A stretch of DNA of 64,000 nt from Chitinophagaceae bacterium (GCA_016787085.1 JAEUVJ010000018.1:1-64000), one strand, 5' to 3'; shown: positions 1 to 8,191, counted from the first letter of the stretch. Numbers and translations are program-made. The notes: a model not told the origin generated them from the letters alone.

Positions 1-10
1 CGTACAGGGC

Positions 11-175
11 TTGCTGCTGTGCTGGTATTTATAACGTCCAGCCCGGAACTGCAGCCCAATAAAATTACTGATGATGAAGATAAGAACTAAAGCCGAATAG
101 AATTACGTCTGCCGAAACAGCTGCTGATAGCGAACAAAAAGATGAGGATTTATTCGTCAGCCAGCATAGCAGCAA
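11..175. repeat. Long palindromic site at left edge (recombination-site-like)
   Basis: Arms 11-25 and 161-175 are inverted repeats matching at 14 of 15 bases (TTGCTGCTGTGCTGG against CCAGCATAGCAGCAA), separated by 135 nt with no gene. Just right of the second arm come CCGTTATA and then the cassette-end repeat at 182-197. TATAACG also occurs at 30-36, facing CGTTATA at 192-198. Such folded, imperfectly palindromic sequence next to a cassette is the general layout of attC-like sites. The identity as a recombination site is inference, and part of the structure may lie left of the window. Confidence 0.4.
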
Positions 176-181
176 ACCCAA

Positions 182-197
182 TGTTGCCTGCCGTTAT
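182..197 (+). repeat. Cassette-boundary inverted repeat, left copy
   Basis: TGTTGCCTGCCGTTAT here is the reverse complement of 1730-1745 at 15 of 16 positions. The two copies bracket the DGQHR and GIY-YIG genes. The CCGTTAT core resembles the end of integron attC sites, but no consensus search was possible. Confidence 0.5.
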
Positions 198-224
198 ATG
201 TCGCAGGTTGCTTGAATAATTGTG

Positions 225-566
225 TCACCCAACTGGAGAGTCCACTTTATTTAGAATGGGTCGTCTGCCATGTCGTGTTACAAATTGGTTTAGCCATGTC
301 CGCTCAAGTTGCTCTAAATTCTTCGGGTTATAAGGCTGGAAGTAAAACCAAATGGCTTTGCCTTCTTTTGTTGGTTTTGTTTTTTCAGGGTTGTCAAGAT
401 GCTGCTTGAAGCGTTCGTGTAAATTGTCTGAAAGACCGATATAAAGAATGTGATTGTCAAAAGTTGTAAGAACGTAACAACCGAAGTCTTTCGGAACTAA
501 TTTAAAAGAAGCAAGAGCAAAAAGAACTTTGTCTTTTGGCAATGGTGTTAATTCTTCAATTGTCAT
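225..566 (-). CDS. GIY-YIG domain nuclease-like protein
   Basis: This 113-residue protein is one compact GIY-YIG domain. The first strand carries G-C-Y (residues 29-31) in place of GIY, followed by the YIG motif at 42-44. Arg52 and His56 sit on the next helix, acidic residues lie around 85-88, and Asn106 occupies the usual C-terminal metal-site position. Family members cut DNA by a single-metal mechanism, so a DNA nuclease is the natural guess, but standalone domains of this size also serve repair or regulatory roles. Its ATG overlaps the stop of the upstream DGQHR gene by four bases (ATGA), so the two are translationally coupled and probably act together. The pair sits in a repeat-bounded segment beside a tyrosine recombinase, which suggests a mobile accessory or defence function. 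The family call is firm; the function is not. Confidence 0.8.
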   Translation of the reverse strand: MTIEELTPLPKDKVLFALASFKLVPKDFGCYVLTTFDNHILYIGLSDNLHERFKQHLDNPEKTKPTKEGKAIWFYFQPYNPKNLEQLERTWLNQFVTRHGRRPILNKVDSPVG

Positions 567-1690
567 ACATCAATGTCTTTTACAAAATTTGATTGATGAA
601 GAGCCTTTACCATTTCTGTATTGATGACATTTATTGCACCTGAATTCAGAAAACTTGCTTTGCCACCTTTAACCCAAAATTCTGTGTGTCCGACCCCTGC
701 ATAATCACCTTCCATGTTATCAAATGTCTGGTTCAGTATTGGTTCCATTGTCGCCACTTTGAAGTCGCCAATATTTATTAACTTATTGAAAAAGGGAACA
801 CAAAATTTACAGAACAATTCAACACCATTGTATTTAAACAATACAGTTGGCTCGTCTGTGCCTATGATATTTGTGATTGCTTTCCAGTAGTTTAAAAATA
901 TTTTATGCTGCTTTTCCGCAGGATAAATTGTCAATGGATTGTTTGCAACCAATACATATTTTTTTATTGACTTCACAAAACTCTTTTGATTTACTGTTGC
1001 GTCTTTGTTGTCTTCATTAGCCATTTCAATTCTGTTGTACCATGGACTTTCTTTATCGTTATTTAAAAAGTCAACATATTGGAGAGCTTTTTCGTCTTCA
1101 CCTTTTTGAACTGAATTTGAAATCCATTTTGGTAAGTTTGGAATATCCTCAATTTCTAAGGCGTTCGTAAGCCTTGCATAAATTCTTTGTTCAACTCCCT
1201 TCTCAACACTTTTTTGTGTTGTATTTACAATCAGAAAGTGGCACATCTGTGCAATCTTAGAAAGGTTGATTGCAATGTTTACCGGAACTTCAAAGTCTAA
1301 TACTCTGTTATCTTTTTCAGCCGCCATCTTTAAGCCTTCAACACGGTGCTGTCCATCAACAACACTGAAAGGACCAACCTCATCAATATCAATTTCAATC
1401 GTGTTGTTTGCAGGATTAAAAGCAATGTCTTTATGTGTCGCCATAAAAATACTGGTTGGCAAGAAAGCGTCTTTAGTTTCTTGTCCAGCAACAATGTAAT
1501 CCGCAAGTTTTTTTGCTCTTGCTCTATTTAGTAGTCTTTGATAGCCTTTGTCGGCTTGGTCGTCTGGGTCAAGTGTCTCAACGCTATAAAAGTTTGGAAT
1601 TAGTAAGTCTGATACTTTTAGTGAAGTAGCATAAAGTGTAAGTCCACCTTGTTTTACTAACGAGGCTGGTCGGGAAATTTTTCTATTCAT
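563..1690 (-). CDS. DGQHR-domain protein (DndB-like)
   Basis: This 375-residue protein has the signature DGQHR at residues 112-116. It is preceded by the family's helix rich in Arg and Lys (about 51-66) and followed by the NTTQKSV segment (156-162), which matches the conserved Asn-containing loop of the family. DGQHR proteins include DndB, the regulator of DNA phosphorothioation. Many others occur alone in defence islands, with an ATPase or DNA-binding role proposed but not settled. No dndCDE genes are visible here, so this is a solitary DGQHR gene paired with a GIY-YIG nuclease. The ATG at 1688-1690 opens the longest frame. A 16-bp repeat, inverted relative to the one beyond the partner gene, lies 40 bp upstream. 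Family membership is confident; the biological role is inferred. Confidence 0.82.
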   Translation of the reverse strand: MNRKISRPASLVKQGGLTLYATSLKVSDLLIPNFYSVETLDPDDQADKGYQRLLNRARAKKLADYIVAGQETKDAFLPTSIFMATHKDIAFNPANNTIEIDIDEVGPFSVVDGQHRVEGLKMAAEKDNRVLDFEVPVNIAINLSKIAQMCHFLIVNTTQKSVEKGVEQRIYARLTNALEIEDIPNLPKWISNSVQKGEDEKALQYVDFLNNDKESPWYNRIEMANEDNKDATVNQKSFVKSIKKYVLVANNPLTIYPAEKQHKIFLNYWKAITNIIGTDEPTVLFKYNGVELFCKFCVPFFNKLINIGDFKVATMEPILNQTFDNMEGDYAGVGHTEFWVKGGKASFLNSGAINVINTEMVKALHQSNFVKDIDV

Positions 1691-1729
1691 GTTTTATGTC
1701 AACTGGTTTGATGATTAGGGTGCTCCAAA

Positions 1730-1745
1730 ATAATGGCAGGCAACA
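1730..1745 (-). repeat. Cassette-boundary inverted repeat, right copy
   Basis: ATAATGGCAGGCAACA is the near-perfect inverse of 182-197. It lies 40 bp upstream of the DGQHR start and 111 bp beyond the end of the recombinase gene. A repeated, inverted end at each side of a promoter-poor two-gene unit is what a cassette excised by a tyrosine recombinase would leave. Confidence 0.5.
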
Positions 1746-1855
1746 ATTAAATATACAGCACTCGAGTCAGATTCGCAAAAATTGAAAGGTTGAAATTCAA
1801 CATTTTAGTATTCGCTTTTTTATATTGTCGGTGCTGGCAATGACACCGGCTTGTT

Positions 1856-3046
1856 TTATATTTCATCTTTTGAGATCAATGCATCAAGCGGACTTTCAAT
1901 AGAGATCAATTGCTCTTTTTTTACATGCAGATACCTGGTCGTGGTTTTAATGTCAAAATGGCCCAGCAAATCCTTTATATATTTGATATCAATTCCTTTC
2001 TCCAGCAAGTGAGTGGCAAAGCTATGCCGGAGACTGTGAAAACTAACTTGTTTGGATATACCCGCCTGCTTTCTGGCAAGTTGAAAAACCCGCTGCATAC
2101 TTGACGCACTGTAAGGAGTACCCGGCACCGGTCCCTCAAACAGGTATTTGCTGGGCCTTGGTTCAGTCGTTTTATAATAGTTCGTTAGAATATCAAGAAG
2201 TACAGGACTGAGCATAACATATCTGTCTTTTTTCCCTTTTGCATCTTTTATGAGTAATTGCATTCTGCTCCTGTCAATATGATTCAATTTAAGGTTTACT
2301 ACCTCACTGACCCTTAGCCCGGCACTGTAGGCGGTAAATAAGATAGCTTTATGCTTTTTGTTTTTATGAGCATTGAACAGCCTTTTTAGTTCACTTTCAC
2401 CCATTACTTTGGGCAGGATGATTCTCTTCTTCGGTCTCGGTATCTCCCAGAAAAATTTCTCCCGGTGCAACACCTGTTCAAAGTAAAACTTCAGCGCATT
2501 CAACCGGCTGTGCGCAGTATTTTCTTTAATACCTTCCTTCTCCATGGCATACACCATATACCGCCGCAGATCGTCCGGTTTCAGTTCATTCACTGGTTTA
2601 TTATTTAATAGCTGCAGCAACTGCATAAATTCATTCCGGTAGGTTTTGATCGTTGAAGGGCTATAGGCTTTTAGTTTTAACTGCTCCACAAATTTTTCCA
2701 GCGCCTGCAGGTTTTCCTGGCTCAACTTCCAGGCTGCAGATATACTCACCGGTTTTACTAATGTATTCTTTGCGGCAACAGGCAGGATGGCGGTTACTTT
2801 TTTCTTTTTCTCCAGGTAAGCTTTTAATGCTGTAGTATCCAGCGCCCCCTTTTCTTTCAACGCTTTTACAATATGCTTATACGATTCTTCGCTAAGCGGA
2901 ACATACCAGCACTTATTGCTTTGGCTCCATTTTGCTTTCGGCAGCATCCGCACCTGCCGGTTCAGCGCCGGATCACTTTTATAATGCAGCGCTATGCTTT
3001 CCTGCCCCCGGTGATGCATGGGTTGCAAGGTTATTAATGTATCCAT
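1856..3046 (-). CDS. Tyrosine recombinase / integron-integrase-like XerD family
   Basis: This is a 396-residue site-specific recombinase. The C-terminal catalytic domain shows Arg245 (in SAGLR), Lys270, His337-x-x-Arg340 (HSLR), His363 (LLGH) and the nucleophile Tyr372. It ends in SPLDAL, a tail shared with integron integrases and related XerD enzymes. The SAM-like core-binding domain covers about 105-200. The first 85 residues are an extra module with a KWSQSNKCWYVPL stretch, which I associate with Bacteroidota recombinases. I see no insertion equivalent to the extra helix of true IntI between the second conserved patch and the HxxR box. The start at 3046 (MDTL) is preferred because the longer frame to 3127 adds a non-conserved basic tail. 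It reads toward the DGQHR cassette on the same strand. Confidence 0.85.
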   Translation of the reverse strand: MDTLITLQPMHHRGQESIALHYKSDPALNRQVRMLPKAKWSQSNKCWYVPLSEESYKHIVKALKEKGALDTTALKAYLEKKKKVTAILPVAAKNTLVKPVSISAAWKLSQENLQALEKFVEQLKLKAYSPSTIKTYRNEFMQLLQLLNNKPVNELKPDDLRRYMVYAMEKEGIKENTAHSRLNALKFYFEQVLHREKFFWEIPRPKKRIILPKVMGESELKRLFNAHKNKKHKAILFTAYSAGLRVSEVVNLKLNHIDRSRMQLLIKDAKGKKDRYVMLSPVLLDILTNYYKTTEPRPSKYLFEGPVPGTPYSASSMQRVFQLARKQAGISKQVSFHSLRHSFATHLLEKGIDIKYIKDLLGHFDIKTTTRYLHVKKEQLISIESPLDALISKDEI

Positions 3047-3287
3047 ACCTGTACGTTTTTTCCGCACTTCGTGCCCCTCAGTCACACCGGTGTATATGTA
3101 CATAGCGGTGCCTGTAGTGAAACGCATACTAATGAAGGGAGCTGAACCTAACCCGGAAGATGTTTTCTGCGGGGCGGAAAGTGGAGCTACTGTAAGTTAT
3201 CACAATCCGGCGGATACTGGATACCGGCCTGAAATTTTTTTTGATTCGATGACGGATCATTCGTAATTTGCAACGTCGTAACAAAAA

Positions 3288-3626
3288 TTGAAAGCCAGTC
3301 AACTTATACGATCCCTCGCCGCAGGGCTTATGCTCCTGCTTTTTGCCGTCAGCATAGCGCCTAAGCTTTGGCTGCATGATGCCTTCTCGGGTCACAAACA
3401 CAGCTACACGCAAAATTCCCCCGACCCTGATGTCAGGGATTCAAAAAGCAGCATTCAGTGTAACTGGGAGCGGCAACTGATAGATCCCCCCTTTACGTAT
3501 CAGCCCGCAACCACTATTGAACCGCCACCCGTTGTTCATTTTTCTCCGGCTACTCATTATACATTCAGCGTTCATACCTCCGAACTGCTGCTTACTTCAT
3601 TACGCGGGCCGCCTGCTAAGGCCTGA
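3288..3626 (+). CDS. Small secreted histidine-containing protein upstream of TonB receptor
   Basis: A 112-residue protein with an N-terminal hydrophobic segment (about 8-25) followed by a short His-rich stretch (HDAFSGHKHS) and a Pro/Thr-rich tail. I do not recognise a named family. Small exported proteins of this build, with His clusters just after the signal anchor, often precede TonB receptors for metals or haem in Bacteroidota, and a TonB receptor begins 94 bp downstream on the same strand. The only start that keeps the whole hydrophobic segment is TTG at 3288; an ATG at 3330 would shorten it. Existence as a gene is likely; a metal-related role is inference from the neighbour and the His cluster. 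Confidence 0.55.
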   Translation: MKASQLIRSLAAGLMLLLFAVSIAPKLWLHDAFSGHKHSYTQNSPDPDVRDSKSSIQCNWERQLIDPPFTYQPATTIEPPPVVHFSPATHYTFSVHTSELLLTSLRGPPAKA

Positions 3627-3719
3627 CAGGTCTTATCCGGCCTTATCTTTTCTTCTATTCAACGTAATTAAAGATCACTGGTGCATCTGCATCAGCCCGT
3701 ATCGTAAAAAATCAATGTA

Positions 3720-6149
3720 ATGAAGCGTTTATTCAATATATCCCTGTTCACGTTTATATACTTGTCCGGCATAGGGCAGACAACCCATTTTTCGGAAAGC
3801 CGTTCACCTTCAGCCAATGGTGTGCTGAGCGGTAAAGTAATGGATGCACAAACCAAAGAACCGCTGGCCGGCGCTACTATCTATGTGCATGAAGCAAAGG
3901 CCGGTGTTATTGCAGATAAGAACGGAGCCTATAGCATCCGGAACCTGCCCGATGGAAAATTCCTGGTGGAGATCAGCTATGCAGGATATGGTTCGCATAT
4001 TGAGACCGTAGAGATCGCCGGCGATGTGCAGAAAGATTTTTTGCTCAGCCCTGAAGTGGTGGAGAACCAGGGCGTGACCGTGACCGGTGTGGCCGGAGCA
4101 GTACAGATCAAAAAAGCGCCTGTACCCGTAACGATACTGAAGAAAGAGAATTTTTTGAAAGAAGCTTCTACTAACCTGGTGGATGCACTCAGCAAGACAC
4201 CCGGTGTATCGCAAATCTCGACCGGTCCGGCTATCTCTAAACCTTCTATCCGCGGCTTAGGCTACAACCGGGTGGTGGTGATCAATGACGGCGTACGGCA
4301 GGAGGGACAGCAGTGGGGCGATGAACATGGAATAGAAGTGGATGAGTACGGCGTCAGCAAAGCTGAGATACTGAAAGGCCCCGCTTCTATTATGTACGGC
4401 AGCGATGCCCTGGCGGGTGTGGTGAACTTTATCTCCGTAGTGCCGCCACCACAGGGAATGATCAAAGGGAACCTTTTATCCAATTATCAAACCAATAACC
4501 GGTTGCGGGGTTTTCATGGCGATATAGGCGGCAATCACAATGGTTTTATCTGGGGCTTGAACGGCACCTATAAAGCGGCGGCTGATTATAAGAATAAATA
4601 TGACGGCAATGTGTTCAATTCCAAATTCAGGGAAAAGGATGTCAGCGGCCATATCGGGTTTAATAAAAGCTGGGGGTTTACCCATTTACTCATCAGTCAT
4701 TTTGACCAGGTACCCGGCCTGGTAGAAGGCGATCGGGATGATGCAACGGGTAAGTTTTTGAAACTGGTGAACAATGCAGGCAATGAGGAAGAAGAGATCG
4801 CCACCGGTGATGATGCCCGGTCAACCGATGCTTTTTTTCCAAAACAGCGCATCCGTCATTTCAAAGTAACGGCGGATAATAGTTTCAATCTTGGTAAAGA
4901 CCGGCTGACATGGATAACCGGCTACCAGCGTAACCAGCGGGAAGAGTTTGGCAACGTAGTAGAACCGGAAGAAAGAGAATTGCATTTTGATCTTCGTACC
5001 GTTAACTATAATGTCCAATATCATTTTGCGGAGAAGAACCGCTGGAAGACCAGCATCGGCATCAATGGTATGCAGCAAACCAATACCAATAAGGGCGAAG
5101 AGCAACTGATACCGGAGTATAGCTTGTTTGACATAGGCGGTTTTGTTTACACCAAAAAATCGCTGGATAAACTGGCACTGAGCGGCGGCCTGCGTTTTGA
5201 TAACCGTTCTATTGATTCAAAAGAATTGCTGGATGGTGCGGAGGTAAAATTTGAAGGATTCAAAAAGGATTTTTCCAATGTCTCAGCCAGCGCCGGGTTA
5301 AGTTATGAAGTGTCGGGTAATGTTGTGCTTAAGCTGAATATGGCCCGTGGTTTCCGTGCTCCTTCCATTCCTGAATTGTCCAGCAATGGTGCCCATGAAG
5401 GCACCAACCGGTATGAGTATGGCGAACAGGACCTGCGGTCAGAAAAGAGTTTCCAGGTGGATGCAGGGCTTGATGTGAACAGCGAACACATTTCATTTTC
5501 CGCCAGTCTTTTTTATAATGCAATAAAAGATTTTATCTACTACAGCAAGTTGTCTTCCGTGGTTGGCGGCGATTCGATCATTACAGATGGCGGTGAAGAT
5601 CTCTTTGCATTTCAGTTTCGCCAGAACAATGCCCGCCTGTATGGGGCGGAAATGAACGTTGATATCCATCCGCACCCGCTCGACTGGCTGCATTTTGAAA
5701 GTACTTTCTCGTATGTGCGGGGTGTATTGAGTGAAGAACAGGATGGTAGTAAGAACCTGCCTTTTATCCCTGCACCGAGACTGATCAATGAACTAAGGGC
5801 CGATCTTCTTCGAAAAGGTAAAGTGGCTAAGAATGTATATGCAAAGATCGAACTGGATAATACGTTTGCACAGAACGATCCGTTCACCGGGTATAACACA
5901 GAGACAAGAACCCCAGGTTACTCCCTGCTGAATGTCGGGCTGGGCGGCGACATCACCGGTAAAGGCAAAACACTGTTCAGTCTTTACCTGGCTGCGAATA
6001 ATATAACGGATGTAGCGTATCAGAATCATCTTAGTCGTTTGAAGTACACGGCAGCCAACCTCGTCACCGGGCGCATGGGTGTATTTAATATGGGAAGAAA
6101 TTTTTCTGTCAAACTCAACATTCCGCTGGGATTTGCGTTAAAAAATTGA
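3720..6149 (+). CDS. TonB-dependent receptor with carboxypeptidase-regulatory domain
   Basis: An 809-residue outer-membrane receptor. It has a signal peptide (1-19), a CarboxypepD-regulatory-like domain (about 35-112) typical of Bacteroidota, a plug domain (about 125-240, with IRGLGYNRVVVINDGVR and the LKGPASIMYGSDALAGVVNF signature), and a 22-strand barrel ending in aromatic-rich strands. It imports a substrate across the outer membrane using TonB energy. The plug's DGVRQEGQQWGDEHG stretch, the absence of a SusD partner and the small His-rich exported protein upstream point to a metal or metal complex rather than a glycan. The substrate cannot be read from sequence. A strong hairpin terminator follows at 6218. 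Confidence 0.92.
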   Translation: MKRLFNISLFTFIYLSGIGQTTHFSESRSPSANGVLSGKVMDAQTKEPLAGATIYVHEAKAGVIADKNGAYSIRNLPDGKFLVEISYAGYGSHIETVEIAGDVQKDFLLSPEVVENQGVTVTGVAGAVQIKKAPVPVTILKKENFLKEASTNLVDALSKTPGVSQISTGPAISKPSIRGLGYNRVVVINDGVRQEGQQWGDEHGIEVDEYGVSKAEILKGPASIMYGSDALAGVVNFISVVPPPQGMIKGNLLSNYQTNNRLRGFHGDIGGNHNGFIWGLNGTYKAAADYKNKYDGNVFNSKFREKDVSGHIGFNKSWGFTHLLISHFDQVPGLVEGDRDDATGKFLKLVNNAGNEEEEIATGDDARSTDAFFPKQRIRHFKVTADNSFNLGKDRLTWITGYQRNQREEFGNVVEPEERELHFDLRTVNYNVQYHFAEKNRWKTSIGINGMQQTNTNKGEEQLIPEYSLFDIGGFVYTKKSLDKLALSGGLRFDNRSIDSKELLDGAEVKFEGFKKDFSNVSASAGLSYEVSGNVVLKLNMARGFRAPSIPELSSNGAHEGTNRYEYGEQDLRSEKSFQVDAGLDVNSEHISFSASLFYNAIKDFIYYSKLSSVVGGDSIITDGGEDLFAFQFRQNNARLYGAEMNVDIHPHPLDWLHFESTFSYVRGVLSEEQDGSKNLPFIPAPRLINELRADLLRKGKVAKNVYAKIELDNTFAQNDPFTGYNTETRTPGYSLLNVGLGGDITGKGKTLFSLYLAANNITDVAYQNHLSRLKYTAANLVTGRMGVFNMGRNFSVKLNIPLGFALKN

Positions 6150-6217
6150 GTGGTCAGTTAAACCCTGATGAAAATCGGCATGATCAATTTTATCAGGGTA
6201 AAGGTGACAGTAACGGA

Positions 6218-6253
6218 ATGCCGGATCATTTAATGTATGATCCGGCATTTTTT
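6218..6253 (+). terminator. Rho-independent terminator after TonB receptor
   Basis: Perfect 12-bp stem ATGCCGGATCAT / ATGATCCGGCAT with a 7-nt loop, followed directly by a run of T. A second stem (CCCTGAT / ATCAGGG, about 6161-6198) lies just before it. Confidence 0.8.
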
Positions 6254-6358
6254 ATGCAGCAGGTTCCGGGCAGTATATAACAACACAGGCAAAAACAAAC
6301 GGGATAAAAAATAAGTCTTACCCGTCTTGCCGCCTTCCCGCCATAAATCTGTAACCCT

Positions 6359-6366
6359 TACTTTTG
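6359..6366 (+). promoter_or_regulatory. Bacteroidota -7 element for DUF2721 gene, leaderless
   Basis: TACTTTTG matches the TAnnTTTG consensus exactly and ends only 3 bp before the ATG at 6370. The transcript should therefore start at or next to the start codon. No good TTTG is seen at the usual upstream spacing. Confidence 0.45.
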
Positions 6367-6369
6367 GTT

Positions 6370-6831
6370 ATGGAAATCACTTTTAATACGCCGGCTCTAT
6401 TATTTCCGGCTATCAGCCTGTTGCTGCTGGCCTATACCAACCGGTACCTCGCCCTGGCCAACCTGATACGCAAACTGCACGATGAGTATATGAGGGGTGA
6501 AAAGACACACCACCTGCTGCAGCAGATAAAAATATTGCGCATACGCATCAACATGGTGCGGCAGATGCAGGCGCTGGGTGTGTTCAGTTTCTTGTGTTGC
6601 GTGGTAACAATGTATGGCGTATATCAGCAATGGGCTGTTGTTACCAGCTATGTATTTGCGGTCAGCCTGCTTAGCCTGCTGGCTTCGCTGGTGATCTCGT
6701 TGCTGGAAATATCACAAAGCACCAAAGCGCTGGAGTGGGAGCTAAGCGATATGGAAGAACTGGAAAAGACCAATTTCTTCAGCGATCTCTGGGGCAAAGG
6801 AGGAGAGAAAGGAGAGAAGAAAGAACCTTAA
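6370..6831 (+). CDS. DUF2721 family membrane protein
   Basis: A 153-residue protein with three hydrophobic segments (about 6-25, 65-85 and 92-115). A charged helical hairpin after the first carries the DUF2721-like LANLIRKLHDEYMRGE and ILRIRINMVRQMQALG stretches. The C-terminus is an acidic, then Lys/Glu-rich cytoplasmic tail. The family is widespread and of unknown function. I choose ATG at 6370 over the in-frame TTG two codons earlier because an exact TAnnTTTG promoter element overlaps that TTG. The lipoprotein gene starts 9 bp after its stop, so the two are probably co-transcribed. Confidence 0.8.
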   Translation: MEITFNTPALLFPAISLLLLAYTNRYLALANLIRKLHDEYMRGEKTHHLLQQIKILRIRINMVRQMQALGVFSFLCCVVTMYGVYQQWAVVTSYVFAVSLLSLLASLVISLLEISQSTKALEWELSDMEELEKTNFFSDLWGKGGEKGEKKEP

Positions 6832-6840
6832 TTTTAACGA

Positions 6841-7296
6841 ATGAGAACAAGGCTTTACTACGGATGCTTTATTGCGCTGTTTGTGTGCATGGTCGTATCC
6901 TGCAGTAAAGGAGGGAATACCGGCGGCGATGATGGCAGTGGCGGAGGGAACGGCAATCCGCATATCGTCAACGCTCAGGATAGCATTCCGCCGGTGATAG
7001 AGATCACTACACCAACAGCCAACCAGGTATTTACTTCAGGCAGCACGATCAATGTAACGGGAAAAGTAACAGACGGTGACGGATTGTACCAGGGCAGTAT
7101 CCGCATTACCAATGATGCAACCGGCAGCCTGCTGAAAGAACAGTTATACGTGATACATGGTGTACCGCAATACAACTTCAATGTTTCACATAGTGTTGCC
7201 GTTGGCTCTGTGGCTGACTATACCATTACTGTTACATTCGAAGATCATGGACTGAACAATACATCGAAAGCGGTAAAAGTAAAAGTCACTCCGTGA
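6841..7296 (+). CDS. Lipoprotein with Ig-like / DUF4625-type domain
   Basis: A 151-residue lipoprotein. The signal peptide ends in a lipobox at Cys21 (VVSC). A Gly/Asp/Asn-rich linker to about residue 40 follows, then one beta-sandwich domain beginning PPVIEITTPTANQVFTSG and containing GKVTDGDGLY. This pattern is typical of bacterial Ig-like domains and of DUF4625 lipoproteins. After cleavage it should sit in the outer membrane, exposed to the periplasm or surface. No catalytic motif is visible, so a binding or structural role is likely. It follows the DUF2721 gene closely and is closed by a terminator shared with the convergent rplI. Confidence 0.75.
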   Translation: MRTRLYYGCFIALFVCMVVSCSKGGNTGGDDGSGGGNGNPHIVNAQDSIPPVIEITTPTANQVFTSGSTINVTGKVTDGDGLYQGSIRITNDATGSLLKEQLYVIHGVPQYNFNVSHSVAVGSVADYTITVTFEDHGLNNTSKAVKVKVTP

Positions 7297-7307
7297 GCAT
7301 TCTATAA

Positions 7308-7340
7308 AAAGAAAGCCCTCCGGTAAGGAAGGGCTTTTAA
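7308..7340. terminator. Bidirectional terminator between lipoprotein gene and rplI
   Basis: AAAGCCCTC and GAAGGGCTTTT form a stem with A-tract and T-tract flanks on both sides. The genes on either side converge on it, so it can stop both transcripts. Confidence 0.75.
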
Positions 7341-7360
7341 CTTTTTAAAGACCGGTTGTC

Positions 7361-7807
7361 TTACTCAGCTACTACTTCGAATTCTACTTCAGCCGCATGG
7401 CCGCCGCCGAAATCAATATTGGCTTTGTAAGTGCCCAGTTCTTTTATCTCATCAGAGATCGAGATCTTCCTGCGGTCAATCTCAAATCCTTTTTGTTCAC
7501 GGATAGCACGGCTGATCTGCAGTGAGGTCACGCTGCCGAATATCTTGCCGCTGGTGCCGGTCTTGGCGCCGAGTTTCAGGGCAGATTCTTTCAGCTTAGC
7601 CACCACGCTGTTGATCTCAGCCAGCATCTTGTCTTCTTTCTTTTTCACCTGTTTCAGCCTTTCTTCCAGTTGCTTCAGGTTGCTGGGGCTGTTTTCCACG
7701 GCGAGTTTGCGGGGCAGCAAAAAGTTACGGGCATAGCCGTTCCTTACTTTTACTACCTCGTTTCTTGCGCCGAGATTATCTACATCTTGAATTAAAATGA
7801 CTTCCAT
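7361..7807 (-). CDS. rplI: 50S ribosomal protein L9
   Basis: A 148-residue protein starting MEVILIQDVDNLG, the canonical L9 N-terminus, with the RNGYARNFLLPRKLA signature at about 20-34. A long charged connecting helix (about 40-75) follows, and then the C-terminal rRNA-binding domain. The start at 7807 is fixed by the family N-terminus; the longer frame adds eight Lys-rich codons. It is the last gene of rpsF-rpsR-rplI and is separated from rpsR by 116 bp that contain a nested palindromic repeat. Confidence 0.97.
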   Translation of the reverse strand: MEVILIQDVDNLGARNEVVKVRNGYARNFLLPRKLAVENSPSNLKQLEERLKQVKKKEDKMLAEINSVVAKLKESALKLGAKTGTSGKIFGSVTSLQISRAIREQKGFEIDRRKISISDEIKELGTYKANIDFGGGHAAEVEFEVVAE

Positions 7808-7858
7808 TTTTTTCTTTTTAATCACCGTCACTTTTCCCAGTTCTGATTAAAAGAACTG

Positions 7859-7916
7859 TCCCCTCTCCTTCAGAGCCCGTCATTGCGAGCATAGCGAAGC
7901 AAGGGTTAGGGTGAGG
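7859..7916. repeat. GC-rich dispersed palindrome with a second repeat nested in it
   Basis: Outer parts TCCCCTCTCCTT and GGGTTAGGGTGAGG match the repeat at 44901-44937 read on the other strand. The centre (7878-7902) is GTCATTGCGAGC ATA GCGAAGCAA, a different and widely seen bacterial repeat, inserted where the 44901 copy has its short GC loop. It lies between rpsR and rplI. Confidence 0.6.
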
Positions 7917-7923
7917 TGTGAGG

Positions 7924-8187
7924 TTATTTTAAAAGATCTGTTACGTAAGGCAATAGTGCCATCTGGCGGGCTTTTTTCACCGCATCGGAAACTTTGCGCT
8001 GGTATTTCAGGCTGTTACCGCTCAGGCGGCGGGGTAATAATTTACCCTGCTCGTTCAGGAATTTTTTCAGGAACTCTACATCTTTATAATCAATGTAGCG
8101 GATGCCGTACTTTTTGAAACGGCAGAATTTCTTTACCCGTTTATCGCTTTTGATCGCGGTGAGGTATTTGATCTCGTTCTTTGCCAT
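7924..8187 (-). CDS. rpsR: 30S ribosomal protein S18
   Basis: An 87-residue protein with the S18 core: [25 protein letters not shown] and the signature around [17 protein letters not shown], ending in a basic helix. It binds the 30S platform next to S6. It is encoded 4 bp after rpsF, the usual order. The 116-bp gap before rplI is longer than normal because of an inserted repeat. Confidence 0.97.
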   Translation of the reverse strand: MAKNEIKYLTAIKSDKRVKKFCRFKKYGIRYIDYKDVEFLKKFLNEQGKLLPRRLSGNSLKYQRKVSDAVKKARQMALLPYVTDLLK

Positions 8188-8191
8188 AGTA

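Noticed and set aside
1856..3046. Calling the recombinase a true integron integrase IntI
   Set aside because: The insertion that distinguishes IntI between conserved patches is not visible; only the tail and neighbourhood are integron-like.
3129..3413. 94-codon minus-strand frame
   Set aside because: It overlaps the secreted-protein gene in antisense, is Arg/Lys-rich and lacks any protein-like pattern.
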